From contig CAYXTR010000004.1 in the NCBI GenBank assembly GCA_964468185.1, positions 62,001 through 126,000 of the forward strand: a DNA stretch of 64,000 bases. The letters run 5' to 3'. Of the stretch, positions 16,797-25,458 are shown piece by piece. Under the pieces are notes generated by a model, which saw only the letters and a program-made list of their open reading frames with translations, did not search any database and was not told where the DNA came from. The position numbers were made by a program, and so were the translations under genes. Source of the stretch: JANQFV01 sp964468185 (GTDB lineage Bacteria; Planctomycetota; Phycisphaerae; UBA1845; Fen-1342). Each line of letters begins with the position of its first letter. Position 1 is the stretch's first letter.

Positions 16797-19700
16797 CTAT
16801 TCATCCTCGACGAGCAATTCGAGGCGCTCGGAATCGATCGTGACGGGCACCACGGCGCCCTCGGCCAAGACCTCCGGCGGCGGGATCGCGACCGTGCCGG
16901 GGCGGACGATGGCCAGCGTGTACTCGTGCGTGAAGGTACCTGGCGGGCGGGCGGAGATCTCCAGGACCTGCTCGGCGGACCGATCATCCTGCCAAGTGCC
17001 TGGCGGATCGGAGGCGCGGCTGTCAGCGGGCACCAGTACGCATACGGCGGGTGCTCGCTGGAGCCAGAGCACGTTTCTCAGTGACTTACTCACCGTAACC
17101 TCTTCTCGCACCTGGATATACAGCCCTGGCTCCGTTGGAGTGCCAGACGCCAAAGGTAGCCAATCGAATACTGGACGCGGCTCGCCGAGCAATGGCTGTC
17201 CTGTCTGGGCAGCAAAAGCCTCGGCCTCAGCCAAATCGTGGAACGGACCCAGTTCGTAAACGCCCTGCTCGTTCGGGAACTCCAGCTCGCCGGTTTCGGC
17301 CCAGACGGCGAGCGACCGTTGAATATGTATTGGGGCATCAGGCGTCCGTGGGCGGGAGGTGTCGTGGATTCGAAGAGTGGCATCCGCGTTCACGTCCTCA
17401 TCGTGAGCCCGAACGCGCAGGCTGACGCGTCCCTGTCCAAGCGGAAGAGTTTTGGCAAATCCGGTGATCTGGAGGGCCCCTTCCGGTGGCAAAGTGAGCT
17501 CGAACGGTTCCCTGACGGCTACGCTCCGCGGCGCGGAAGAGACCGCTCCGTGTACACGCAGCCGCTGGAGCTTGAGACTGGGCGAGGAATCGAGCTCTAT
17601 CATCGCTTGGGTCGCGGCCGGCCAGCCGTTCTCGATTACCGCGGCGAAGTGCACCACGTCGCCGGCCTCGGCGTGGACGGGCAGGTGTACTTTGGCGGTG
17701 ATGCCAGCGCGGGCGTCGATGAGCTTGCTCTCCCAGGTTGCTTCGCCGCGCGGTCCGATTGTCGTGATGATGAGCTTATATATCCCGGCTTCTGGTGGCA
17801 TGGGGACGGCTAACCGAGCGGTGCGTGTGACGACCGAGCGCGCCGTGCACCAGAGGGTCTGGTCAGCGTTGAGTGAGGGGCTGATGAGGTCCTCGGCCAC
17901 ATGGGGTCCCGCAATTGGTCGTGTGTCGATGTTGAGTAGTTCACGGCCGTCCGGAGCCACGACGACCAAGGCCTGCGGTCCGGCGACTGGCGCGGGTGGA
18001 TCGGGCCAGCGCCGCGACAGTGGCTGCGTATGGTTCTCTTCACGTACAAGTCTGGCGACGAGGGCTATCGGACGAGCAACCGCATTGTCGTCGGAGGTCT
18101 TGCGGATGTTCACGGCAAGGGTTCGTCCGGGGGTGGCTGAAATCGCCGGGTCTCCGGAGGCGAAGTCGACCCTCTCGTTGCTTGCGAGCTCGACGCGCAC
18201 GGTATCCATTTGTGCTGCGCCTGGATCCCCCCAACCGAGCGCAAGAACGCGCAGGGGATGATGAGCGGCGTCGGGTACCGTCCAGTCAATCTCGGTGCGC
18301 CCGTCGAGGGAGGAAAGTCGCCGAACGTCGGCAATGCGCTCGCCACTCATCAGTGAGAGCAGGAGGGGGCGCTCATGGCGTCCCTCGAGTGCAAGGTTGA
18401 AACTGCGGCCGTTGATGGGCGGGTTGGAATGAGCGAACAAACGTACAGGCGGCGCCTCCTGCTCGTCCGTCGAATCGGAGATCTGCAAAGTGAGCGCGGC
18501 GCTGAGTGGGTCGCGCTCGAGATCAGGCAGCTCCACGTTCACCTGGTACACGCCGGGGGAGGGAGCGCGCCACGGGACGGTTATCAGACCATCGCCGTGC
18601 GGGTAGGTGCGGAGCGCTGCCATGTGTTCCTGGTCGCGATAGATATTCACCTTGGGCGGCGAGTCTATTCGCCGGCACTGCGGATCGAACCAACCGACGA
18701 GGAACTGCATGGTATGGCCGACCACGGGTTCGGCCCGCGAGGGTTGAATCCACGCGTGTGCTGAGCTTTCGCCGAGGATCAACTCTTCGAACGACGCGCC
18801 GCGGCCACCGAACCAGGTGATCGCGGCCGAGCGAATCCAGATTGCCAGTGGGGGCGTCTCGATTTCAAACTGTTCCGGCCAGACCTCGAACCGTCTCGTG
18901 CCGGCGGAGTTTGTGCGATTGCGGCGTTCGATGGCTCGCCCATGTACGGGGCCAAGTCCGGGAGAAGGCAACCAGGCCGCCTCGAGCCGGTTTGAAACCA
19001 ACGCATAGACTGGTGTCGCCGTCCAGGGCACGGTCACGTGCGTCTGGCCGGCAATCAGATCTCCCATGGACTGCGGTTGAGAGGTCTGGCTGGTCACCCT
19101 GAGTCGCATGTCGTTGTCGGCCGGGACGCGAATGTGTGGGCGTGTGTCGAGGGGCGCGAGTGCCCGTCCGTCGCGACGGGCGAGGACACGCAGATGCGTA
19201 CCGCGCATGTCCGGCGTGACGGTGATCCGGGCGCGGACCACGCCCCCCGGGAGAATCGTGGTGCGCTCGGTGTGCAGCACCTGCTCCTCGGTATTGACGA
19301 CGCGCAGGTCGATGGTTTGGCCGGCGAGGCTGTCGGCCGTTTCGTTACCGGGCATGAACAACGCGCCAGCTACCCAGAATTGCTCGCCTACCGAGAGTTC
19401 GGGTGGGCCGGCGATAAGCGCAACGCGGGGTTCTTCCGCGGTGGCGCTCCCGCGCGGGGGCAGAGCGCCACGCGAAAGCGCGAGGTGGCCGCCGGAGCGG
19501 ACGAGCGCGACCCAGGTCGGATCACGACTCACGTTTGCTTCCGGCGGCAGGGTGAAGCGCCCGACGTGCTCGGTGAAGTCGATCGCGGTTGGCGCGAAGG
19601 AGTGCGTCATCCAGAAGGAGCCGGTTAACGGCTCGTCCGGGCGTACGTCCGAAGTTGCAACCCACTCGGCCCACATCGCACCTTGTACTGGATCGAGCAT

Positions 19701-20975
19701 GCCGACCACACGCAGGTCGCTGACCAGCAGGAGTTGCTTCTGTGCGTGGGTGCGATCATCGGCGTCACGCCCCTGCACCAGTACAGCGTAGGCGCCCGGC
19801 GGAGCTGTAAACCTCAATGCATCCGACGGTGCAGACCACCAGGCGGGGGACCGATCGGCGTCGGCGTCGAAGTCGCGTGCGAACATCAGCGAGCCGGATT
19901 CCGGCAGGTGGGCGTCGTTACCGCGCGTGCCCGGTTCGTCCAGCCAGGCATCGATATTGACCGCACGGACTTCGAGGTTGAGAGGCGCGAGCCCGCGCGT
20001 GCGGAGAGCAAGCCGCACGGGTGCGGTGGTTCGCGAGACTGCGGGGACTTCAAGGTCGATGCGGGGCGCCGTGAGCGCTCGGAGCTGCTGTTCCGCCCGC
20101 CGGGCGAAGCGGTCCGATGCCAGCTTCATGACATCGCGATACCAGCGTGTGGCTGCGTCGAGTTCGCCACGGGTGGCGTGCCACGCCGCGAGGTCGAGAC
20201 CGGCTTCGGCACCCGCGGTGGTGAGCGGAACCGCAGAAGCGATCCGGCGGAGGATCTCGCGTCCCCCTTCCGGATCTTCTCCGTGAGCGATCAAATAACG
20301 AGCGAGAAGCAGATCGACCCGGGCCCGCTGAGGACGCGAGTGACCCAACTCGACGAGTCGGTCACGGATCTTCGCCACCTGGGCGCGGCGAACGGCATCC
20401 CGCGCGGCACTCGTGATTGGGCGCCCGACCCCGAACAGGGTCGGGGTCAACTCCCACTCGGTGTGCCGCAACCACGCGTCGGCCAGCGCGACGAGGGCGA
20501 CCATCTCGCGCTGGGGCATGTCGCGCCGGGCAAAGCCTTTGACCGCGTAATCCAATTCTTCGAGTGCCGAAGCGGTCTCGGTCAATTCGAGCTGCCCGAT
20601 GCCCAATGCCAGATGGCACTCGGGACTGGCCGCAAGCATGTCATCGATCAGCAGCAGATCAGCGAGGCGGCTGCGGGCGGCGATGAGTGTGTCGCGCGCC
20701 GGCTGATGGAGGTTGCACATGGCGGCAAGCGCGGCGGCCTGGCGTCTGACGCGCGGATCGTCCGACTGCTGCCGGATCCGGATGCTCAGCCGTTCGGCAG
20801 CGGGCCAGTCTTCGGCGCGGTAGGCTTCCAAGGCGGGCTGGACGGCTTCGGCCCATTGAGCCGGGGGGGTATCCTGTGGAACCTGGCCAGAGGCACCGAT
20901 GGCCATGAGCAGGGCCCCCAGTGTCGTGGCAGTCCGAACTGTCAGATAGCGAGCCGTCGTCATTCTGAGTCTCAC
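16797..20975 (-). CDS. Very large exported multi-domain beta-rich protein, macroglobulin-like
   Basis: A 1392-residue protein with a signal peptide (RTATTLGALLMAIGASGQ). Residues about 40-330 are helical and TPR-like (ALEAYRAEDWPAAERLSIRI). The remaining 1000 residues are a series of beta domains, with phrases such as APPGAYAVLVQGRDADDRTH, LSVGEQFWVAGALFMPGNET, VHLPVHAEAGDVVHFAAVIENG and AGIYKLIITTIGPRGEATWE. These recall the MG and bait-type domains of bacterial alpha-2-macroglobulins, but no thioester motif (CGEQ) is present. I infer a periplasmic or outer-surface scaffold or protease-trap-like protein. It lies between an RNase HII-like gene and the secretin on the same strand. Family assignment is tentative. 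Confidence 0.6.
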   Translation of the reverse strand: MRLRMTTARYLTVRTATTLGALLMAIGASGQVPQDTPPAQWAEAVQPALEAYRAEDWPAAERLSIRIRQQSDDPRVRRQAAALAAMCNLHQPARDTLIAARSRLADLLLIDDMLAASPECHLALGIGQLELTETASALEELDYAVKGFARRDMPQREMVALVALADAWLRHTEWELTPTLFGVGRPITSAARDAVRRAQVAKIRDRLVELGHSRPQRARVDLLLARYLIAHGEDPEGGREILRRIASAVPLTTAGAEAGLDLAAWHATRGELDAATRWYRDVMKLASDRFARRAEQQLRALTAPRIDLEVPAVSRTTAPVRLALRTRGLAPLNLEVRAVNIDAWLDEPGTRGNDAHLPESGSLMFARDFDADADRSPAWWSAPSDALRFTAPPGAYAVLVQGRDADDRTHAQKQLLLVSDLRVVGMLDPVQGAMWAEWVATSDVRPDEPLTGSFWMTHSFAPTAIDFTEHVGRFTLPPEANVSRDPTWVALVRSGGHLALSRGALPPRGSATAEEPRVALIAGPPELSVGEQFWVAGALFMPGNETADSLAGQTIDLRVVNTEEQVLHTERTTILPGGVVRARITVTPDMRGTHLRVLARRDGRALAPLDTRPHIRVPADNDMRLRVTSQTSQPQSMGDLIAGQTHVTVPWTATPVYALVSNRLEAAWLPSPGLGPVHGRAIERRNRTNSAGTRRFEVWPEQFEIETPPLAIWIRSAAITWFGGRGASFEELILGESSAHAWIQPSRAEPVVGHTMQFLVGWFDPQCRRIDSPPKVNIYRDQEHMAALRTYPHGDGLITVPWRAPSPGVYQVNVELPDLERDPLSAALTLQISDSTDEQEAPPVRLFAHSNPPINGRSFNLALEGRHERPLLLSLMSGERIADVRRLSSLDGRTEIDWTVPDAAHHPLRVLALGWGDPGAAQMDTVRVELASNERVDFASGDPAISATPGRTLAVNIRKTSDDNAVARPIALVARLVREENHTQPLSRRWPDPPAPVAGPQALVVVAPDGRELLNIDTRPIAGPHVAEDLISPSLNADQTLWCTARSVVTRTARLAVPMPPEAGIYKLIITTIGPRGEATWESKLIDARAGITAKVHLPVHAEAGDVVHFAAVIENGWPAATQAMIELDSSPSLKLQRLRVHGAVSSAPRSVAVREPFELTLPPEGALQITGFAKTLPLGQGRVSLRVRAHDEDVNADATLRIHDTSRPRTPDAPIHIQRSLAVWAETGELEFPNEQGVYELGPFHDLAEAEAFAAQTGQPLLGEPRPVFDWLPLASGTPTEPGLYIQVREEVTVSKSLRNVLWLQRAPAVCVLVPADSRASDPPGTWQDDRSAEQVLEISARPPGTFTHEYTLAIVRPGTVAIPPPEVLAEGAVVPVTIDSERLELLVEDE

Positions 20976-21029
20976 TCTTACGAGGTTGTTGTGAGCGCTG
21001 GTTGCGTCGCTCGGTCGACTGCAAGCAGT

Positions 21030-21992
21030 TTAGCGGGCCCGCACAAAACACTCACGAGGGATGCTTGCCTTGGGAATCAGGCCGTCAAGGTCTTCAAGAA
21101 AGCGACAGGCGTCCTTGTAGTAGCCGGCGGTTGGCTGCAATGTTGGCACGCGGGCGCACCAGTACTCATTGAAGCACGCCATCAACAACTCGCGAACGTA
21201 CTTGGCGACCATGCTGGCCAGCGCGATCGGCAGGTGTCGTTGATCGCCATCCACGGTGAAATCCACGAGCCAGTCGTTACGGGCGGCGGCGAGCTGATAG
21301 CGACTGCAATCTTCTGATACTTCAAGCACGTGCACATGCCGGTCCGGGAAGGCCTGCATCAGCAGCTCGCGATAATCGGCCCGTCCGCCGAGCCGATCGA
21401 TCCGAACGATCACGTCGCCGTCCGGGGCGTGGGTGGTAGCCCAGTGCACGAGGCGCAGGACAGCTTCCAGCAACACGCCCGCCTTGTTGCGAGTCTGCGC
21501 GATCCGCTGATTCAGCACATCTTCGCAGAGAATCTCGGTTCGCAGGGCCAGGCAATTCAGTTGGCTCGACTGCATTGTGCGTGCCAGTCGACCGGCGATG
21601 CCCTCATACGCCGAGCGTTGTGGATCGAGCGGCAATGTTCGCGCGCCGTCGCGATACCAGGGCAGCGCATCGGGCCGGGTGCCGTCATCGAATCCTAGCC
21701 CCGTGAGCAACTGTCCCAGCCGTCGGCAGTCCAAACCGGTCGCGTGCGCGAACGCGAGCACGGTGCGTTCCAGCGTGCAGATGCCGCGCTTGCGGTCGAA
21801 GATCTTCTTCGAATCGCCGATGGGCAGCTTGGCGTCACCGACTTTCACACTGCGGCGTACGCAGTTTCGCAGCAGGTGCCAGTAGTTGGCGTGCACTAAC
21901 TCGGGCGGCACGCGCCAAAGCGTGGCGCCAACCACGAGGGGGCCGAGCAACGGCCCATAGCCAGCTTCGTCGATGCCCACCACTACCGGCAT
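21030..21992 (-). CDS. RNase HII-like nuclease, long variant
   Basis: A 320-residue protein that keeps the RNase HII framework. GIDEAGYGPLLGPLVVGA carries Asp8 and Glu9; IGDSKK follows at 58-63; RIDRLGGRADY carries Asp199; and DGDQRHLPIALASMVAKYVRE carries Asp250, so the four catalytic acids are present. The first motif has Tyr where bacterial RNase HII has Arg (GIDEAGRGP), and a roughly 120-residue insertion makes it longer than the usual 200-230 residues. RNase HII cuts RNA in RNA-DNA hybrids and at single ribonucleotides. The changed motif leaves ribonucleotide recognition in doubt. It begins one base after the mlaE stop. Confidence 0.7.
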   Translation of the reverse strand: MPVVVGIDEAGYGPLLGPLVVGATLWRVPPELVHANYWHLLRNCVRRSVKVGDAKLPIGDSKKIFDRKRGICTLERTVLAFAHATGLDCRRLGQLLTGLGFDDGTRPDALPWYRDGARTLPLDPQRSAYEGIAGRLARTMQSSQLNCLALRTEILCEDVLNQRIAQTRNKAGVLLEAVLRLVHWATTHAPDGDVIVRIDRLGGRADYRELLMQAFPDRHVHVLEVSEDCSRYQLAAARNDWLVDFTVDGDQRHLPIALASMVAKYVRELLMACFNEYWCARVPTLQPTAGYYKDACRFLEDLDGLIPKASIPRECFVRAR

Positions 21993-21993
21993 G

Positions 21994-22854
21994 TCAGAAC
22001 CACTCGAGTGCGTAGAAGGTAACCGTGAAGATGCAATCCGCGCCGATGAGGCTGACCACGCTCTTGACGACCGTGGTCGTGGTCGCGCGGCCGACGCCCT
22101 CGGCGCCGCCGGTGACGTTCAGACCCTCATAACAGGCCAGCCCCGCGATGATGGCGCCGAAGACACCACCCTTGAACAGGCCGGTGAAGTAATCGGTCAG
22201 GCCCAGTGCTGCCCGCGTGTTGTCGATATACACGCCAGGGCTGATGTCGAGCACGAAAACGCTGGTCACGAAGCCACCGAAGACGCCCACGACATCGGCG
22301 AGGATGGTGAGGCCGATCATCATGATCATCGTGGCGACGACGCGGGGCACGACCAGAAAGCGAATGGGATCGAGCGCGTGGGCCCGGAGCGCCTTGATTT
22401 CCTCGCCCTCGACCATGGCGCCCAGCTCGGCCGCGATGGACGCGCCGGCGAAACCGCTGAGAATGACCGCACTGATCAGGGCGCCCATCTCACGAAAGAC
22501 GGCGATCGCGACAACGTCGGCCACGCGCTCGAGTTGCCCGTAATCTTCCAGCGGCCGGGCCATACTCAGTGCCAGGATGATCCCGATGAAGATCTGCACG
22601 AGAACGATGATGGGGATGCTGCGCACGCCTACGCGGACGGCCTGCTGCACGAGGGCGGAGAACCGGATGCGATCGAGACCCCCGCGATAGGCCCGGCCGA
22701 TGCGTGCCCCCACGGCCCCGAACAGCCGGACCATCCCGCCGACATAAACGACCGCACTACCTACTGCCCAAGCGCTGGCGCGTACGCTGGCACCCACGGA
22801 CTCGATGGGCTGGCGCCAGCGGCGTGGCGCGTCGCTGTCGGGCGCAGTGCTCAT
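21994..22854 (-). CDS. mlaE: MlaE-family ABC transporter permease
   Basis: A 286-residue inner-membrane permease of the MlaE family. It shows about five hydrophobic segments and the conserved core FREMGALISAVILSGFAGASIAAELGAM, followed by EEIKALRAHALDPIRFLVVPRVVA. MlaE works with an ATPase (MlaF), an MCE protein (MlaD) and a STAS protein (MlaB) to move phospholipids between membranes. Only a STAS gene is adjacent here; mlaF and mlaD are absent from the window. It overlaps the STAS gene by four bases (ATGA), so the two are translationally coupled. Confidence 0.92.
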   Translation of the reverse strand: MSTAPDSDAPRRWRQPIESVGASVRASAWAVGSAVVYVGGMVRLFGAVGARIGRAYRGGLDRIRFSALVQQAVRVGVRSIPIIVLVQIFIGIILALSMARPLEDYGQLERVADVVAIAVFREMGALISAVILSGFAGASIAAELGAMVEGEEIKALRAHALDPIRFLVVPRVVATMIMMIGLTILADVVGVFGGFVTSVFVLDISPGVYIDNTRAALGLTDYFTGLFKGGVFGAIIAGLACYEGLNVTGGAEGVGRATTTTVVKSVVSLIGADCIFTVTFYALEWF

Positions 22855-23201
22855 GCCTGCTCCACGTCCTCAACGCGGTCGACGATCTTGAAGAACTTGT
22901 CCAGATGCGTGATCTCGAACACGCTGCGTACGCGCGGCTGAAGTCCCACCAATATCATCTGGCGGCTGTCCCGCTCGATCTCGCGCTTCACATACACCAT
23001 CGTACCGACACCGGAGGAGTCCATGTAGCTGACGTCGGCGAGGTCGAGCAGCAGGGCGCCTTCGGTCTGCTCGGCCGCTTCCAGCAGCAGCTCGCGCAAT
23101 TGGGGTGACGTGCGGAGGTCGACCTCCCCGGTCACCTTCAGCACCGTGCGACCGTGGGCCTCGGTGCGCTGGACATTCAACTCTCGGTCGGGTTCGTTCA
23201 T
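22851..23201 (-). CDS. STAS-domain protein (anti-sigma factor antagonist or MlaB-like)
   Basis: A 116-residue single STAS domain with the phosphorylation-site region SYMDSSGVGTMVYVKREI, typical of SpoIIAA/RsbV antagonists, and LDLADVSYMD before it. The C-terminus LDKFFKIVDRVEDVEQA is also typical. It overlaps the kinase gene upstream (23198-23201) and mlaE downstream (22851-22854), each by four bases. The RsbW-like neighbour argues for partner-switch signalling; the mlaE neighbour would fit MlaB. The DSSG serine, normally absent or not phosphorylated in MlaB, favours the first role. Confidence 0.9.
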   Translation of the reverse strand: MNEPDRELNVQRTEAHGRTVLKVTGEVDLRTSPQLRELLLEAAEQTEGALLLDLADVSYMDSSGVGTMVYVKREIERDSRQMILVGLQPRVRSVFEITHLDKFFKIVDRVEDVEQA

Positions 23202-23665
23202 GACCGCTCCGTCGTGTGTTGTTCCGGGTCGACGCGGTGCGATTTGTACTTGCGCATCACAAGCAGCATACCGCCACCCTCGGCGCGCCGATACTCGACT
23301 GAGTTGTTCACGGCTTTGATGATGTGCACGCCGAGGCCGCCGGGTCGTATGTCGTCAAGATCGCGACCGCAAATGCGGGCGGGATCGACCTGCCGGCCGA
23401 AATCACGCACCTGGACCTCGATGCCCGCGCCCTCGTCGGGGTCGTCGATGCACCGGGCACAAACGCAGATTCGCTCCTGGCACGGACCGCCGTAGCCGTG
23501 GCGAATCACATTGGAAATGGCCTCATCAATGGCCAGTGCGACCTCTTCGGCCTGCTGCTCGGACCAGCCCAGTGCCAGCACCCAGGCGCGCATCTGCTGC
23601 CGCACGTCGGGCAGACACCCCGGATCGCTGATCAGATCGAGCTCGAGACGAGGAGCATCGCTCAT
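23198..23665 (-). CDS. RsbW-like serine-protein kinase / anti-sigma factor
   Basis: A 155-residue GHKL ATP-binding domain. The N-box is AIDEAISNVIRHGYGG, G1 is VQVRDFGRQVD and G2 is RPGGLGVHIIKAV. Proteins of this type bind a sigma factor or another target and phosphorylate their STAS antagonist on Ser. It overlaps the STAS gene downstream and the HEAT lipoprotein gene upstream (23662-23665), so all are in one operon. A cysteine pair (ICVCARC) in the middle is not typical and could affect folding or redox sensing. Confidence 0.9.
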   Translation of the reverse strand: MSDAPRLELDLISDPGCLPDVRQQMRAWVLALGWSEQQAEEVALAIDEAISNVIRHGYGGPCQERICVCARCIDDPDEGAGIEVQVRDFGRQVDPARICGRDLDDIRPGGLGVHIIKAVNNSVEYRRAEGGGMLLVMRKYKSHRVDPEQHTTERS

Positions 23666-24111
23666 GGGGCGCCTTCCTCCTCGTCCGTCTGCGAATCAAC
23701 CGGTCCGGCGCGGGTCAGCGGAGGCCGTGGCACGTTAGCGGACGTAGCCGACCTCAGGCGCACCTCACCCTGACGAAGCGCGTCGCGCCACCGAGCAACG
23801 GCGGCACCCCGCACACCGGGAGGGTCATAGTAGCGATAGCCGTAATCATCCGCGCAGATACGCCGCAGCGCGAGGATGGCATACATCCGCACGCCGTCAT
23901 CGGGATCGCTCAGCAGGTCCACTAGTTTGTGCACGGCGGCGAGATCGCGGTCTGCGGTGACGGCGACGACGGCGCGAGCTCGATCCAGGGGGCTCAGGGC
24001 GCGAAGCTGTTGGCGTGATGCGGCTGGCGATTGACAGCCGGCCACCAGCGTCAGGTACGCGCTCCCGCACAATGCGGCACAAACCCGATAGTGCCTGGCG
24101 CGTCGTCTCAT
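23662..24111 (-). CDS. HEAT-repeat-like lipoprotein
   Basis: A 149-residue protein with an N-terminal export signal and lipobox LVAGC. It carries a HEAT-like helical pair: DRDLAAVHKLVDLLSDPDDG, then VRMYAILALRRI. The segment GYRYYDPPGVRGAAVARWRDAL is seen in planctomycete HEAT proteins. The start ATG is at 24111, 8 bases after the pgmB stop, and the end overlaps the kinase gene by four bases. A membrane-anchored protein translated with the partner-switch genes could be an input or anchoring component; this is inference. Confidence 0.7.
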   Translation of the reverse strand: MRRRARHYRVCAALCGSAYLTLVAGCQSPAASRQQLRALSPLDRARAVVAVTADRDLAAVHKLVDLLSDPDDGVRMYAILALRRICADDYGYRYYDPPGVRGAAVARWRDALRQGEVRLRSATSANVPRPPLTRAGPVDSQTDEEEGAP

Positions 24112-24119
24112 GTTGGCGA

Positions 24120-24848
24120 TTATACGCTGGTCTTGCGATCGGCCAACCGGTTGCACTTGCCGACCAGCGAAGCAAGCAAGTCGACCGACAAGGCGTCCGT
24201 GCGCGGCACGACCAGATCCGCCGCACCCACACGCTCGGGCGGTCCGACCCCAACGACGGCCATGTTCGCCGCGCGAGCGGCCTGAATCCCGGATTCGGCA
24301 TCTTCAATCACGACGCAGCGATCGGGAGGGATGTTCAGTTGCCGGGCGGCCTCGCGGAAAACGTGTGGATCGGGCTTGGAGTGTGGAACCGTGTTGCCAT
24401 CCACCAAGGCGTCCAGCACCGGAGCGATGCCCAGGCGCTCCGCGACGTGGCCGGCATTGCGACTCGATGAAGCGATGGCAATGCGTACGCCATGCCGGCG
24501 TAACTGGTTCAGCAGGTTAGCGACATCGGGAAACAGGTCGGCCGGTCCCATCTGCGCCACGAGGTCCAGGTACAGCTTGTTCTTGCGTTCGAGGATGCGC
24601 CGCCGTTCGTGCTCTGAGAATGACTCTGGTGCGTTTCTCAGGAAGATTTCGAGACTCTGCGGACGGCCCAGGCCGCGCATGGCGTCGTTTGTCGCGGCGT
24701 CATAAGGAACGCCGAGCTCATCGGCCAGTACGCTCCAGCTTTGATGATGAAGCGCGGCGGTGTCCGTTAGCACGCCGTCGAGGTCGAACAGAGCGGCCCA
24801 GCTTGGCGTGTCTGGGCGGGTATGCTGCTGGCTTTTGTCGATGCCCAT
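24120..24848 (-). CDS. pgmB: HAD-superfamily beta-phosphoglucomutase-like hydrolase
   Basis: A 242-residue HAD phosphatase/mutase of subfamily IA. It shows FDLDGVLTDTAALHHQSW with nucleophile Asp22 and acid/base Asp24, the cap motif RGLGRPQSLEIFL, IAIASSSRNA with the phosphate-binding Ser, SKPDPHVFREAARQL with the conserved Lys, and VVIEDAESGIQAARAA. These are the motifs of beta-phosphoglucomutase, which converts beta-glucose-1-phosphate to glucose-6-phosphate downstream of maltose or trehalose phosphorylases. A GH65 phosphorylase end lies at the far edge of the window. GGGAG lies 9 bases before the ATG at 24848. Confidence 0.85.
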   Translation of the reverse strand: MGIDKSQQHTRPDTPSWAALFDLDGVLTDTAALHHQSWSVLADELGVPYDAATNDAMRGLGRPQSLEIFLRNAPESFSEHERRRILERKNKLYLDLVAQMGPADLFPDVANLLNQLRRHGVRIAIASSSRNAGHVAERLGIAPVLDALVDGNTVPHSKPDPHVFREAARQLNIPPDRCVVIEDAESGIQAARAANMAVVGVGPPERVGAADLVVPRTDALSVDLLASLVGKCNRLADRKTSV

Positions 24849-25097
24849 CGAAGACGCTCCCGGCCGGTACTGCCCTGAGGTCGCGCATGGCGATCTGTCA
24901 GGGGGAGAATACCTACTCGGCCAACATCGCGACATAGCACTACCAGTTCTCGGGGGCGACGTCCGGGAGGGTGACGAGCTGACTGGGAGCGATCCCGGAT
25001 CATGAGATGGCGAATCCGACAATGTTCGACAATTCTCCGCGCGTACAGGTCCGCGACCACGGGGGCCGCTTCTCCGGCGACTCAGCGCCCGGCGCAC

Positions 25098-25119
25098 TAT
25101 CGCTATTGAGACAGCGATA
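25098..25119. promoter_or_regulatory. Hairpin with T-rich flank in AT-rich leader
   Basis: TATCGCT (25098-25104), an 8-base loop and AGCGATA (25113-25119), followed by TCTTTATTT. It is terminator-like on the plus strand, but no plus-strand gene ends here, so a regulatory hairpin or operator is more likely. Confidence 0.35.
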
Positions 25120-25165
25120 TCTTTATTTGCAGGTGAAGCAGCCGACCCGGATGAAGCAGGAACTT

Positions 25166-25194
25166 CATAAGCAACTTAAAGTTATAGGCTTATG
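25166..25194. promoter_or_regulatory. Nested dyad, operator-like
   Basis: Outer arms CATAAGC (25166-25172) and GCTTATG (25188-25194) enclose an inner AACTT-A-AAGTT palindrome. Two nested inverted repeats in an AT-rich stretch upstream of a sigma factor suggest a protein-binding site. Pattern only; no known factor assigned. Confidence 0.35.
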
Positions 25195-25458
25195 GAAATA
25201 GAGTGAAAACAACCCTATTTAGTGGCCACTGAACGAAATATCGGTTATACTTCATACAGTACTGTTTTGGTGCTGAATTGCCCGCCGCACCAATTCAGGT
25301 CCGCGTTAGTCCGGAATAAATCCCCGACGGCGCAGGTTGTGATCAAGTGAACGGATGATTCGTACCAGGTTTGGCGGGCGCGGCCCTTTGCTGGTGAGCG
25401 CCACATGTGCCCTCAGCCGATCGCCGAAAACCGGGACAAGAAAGAACGGAAGTGGATC

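Larger units (their letters stand above)
24849..25458. other. Long intergenic region with AT-rich dyad island
   Basis: 610 bases between divergent pgmB (-) and the sigma factor (+), with no convincing gene. From about 25095 to 25280 the base composition drops to a far lower GC content than its surroundings. The island contains two dyads, listed separately, and a -10-like TATACT at 25246-25251 with no clear -35. It may be a promoter-regulator region for the sigma factor gene. Confidence 0.5.

Noticed and set aside
19683..21317. 544-residue plus-strand open frame
   Set aside because: Antisense of the large exported protein and RNase HII-like gene, with no recognisable motif.
25246..25251. TATACT as a sigma factor promoter -10
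   Set aside because: No acceptable -35 at 16-18 bp; kept only as a remark in the spacer entry.
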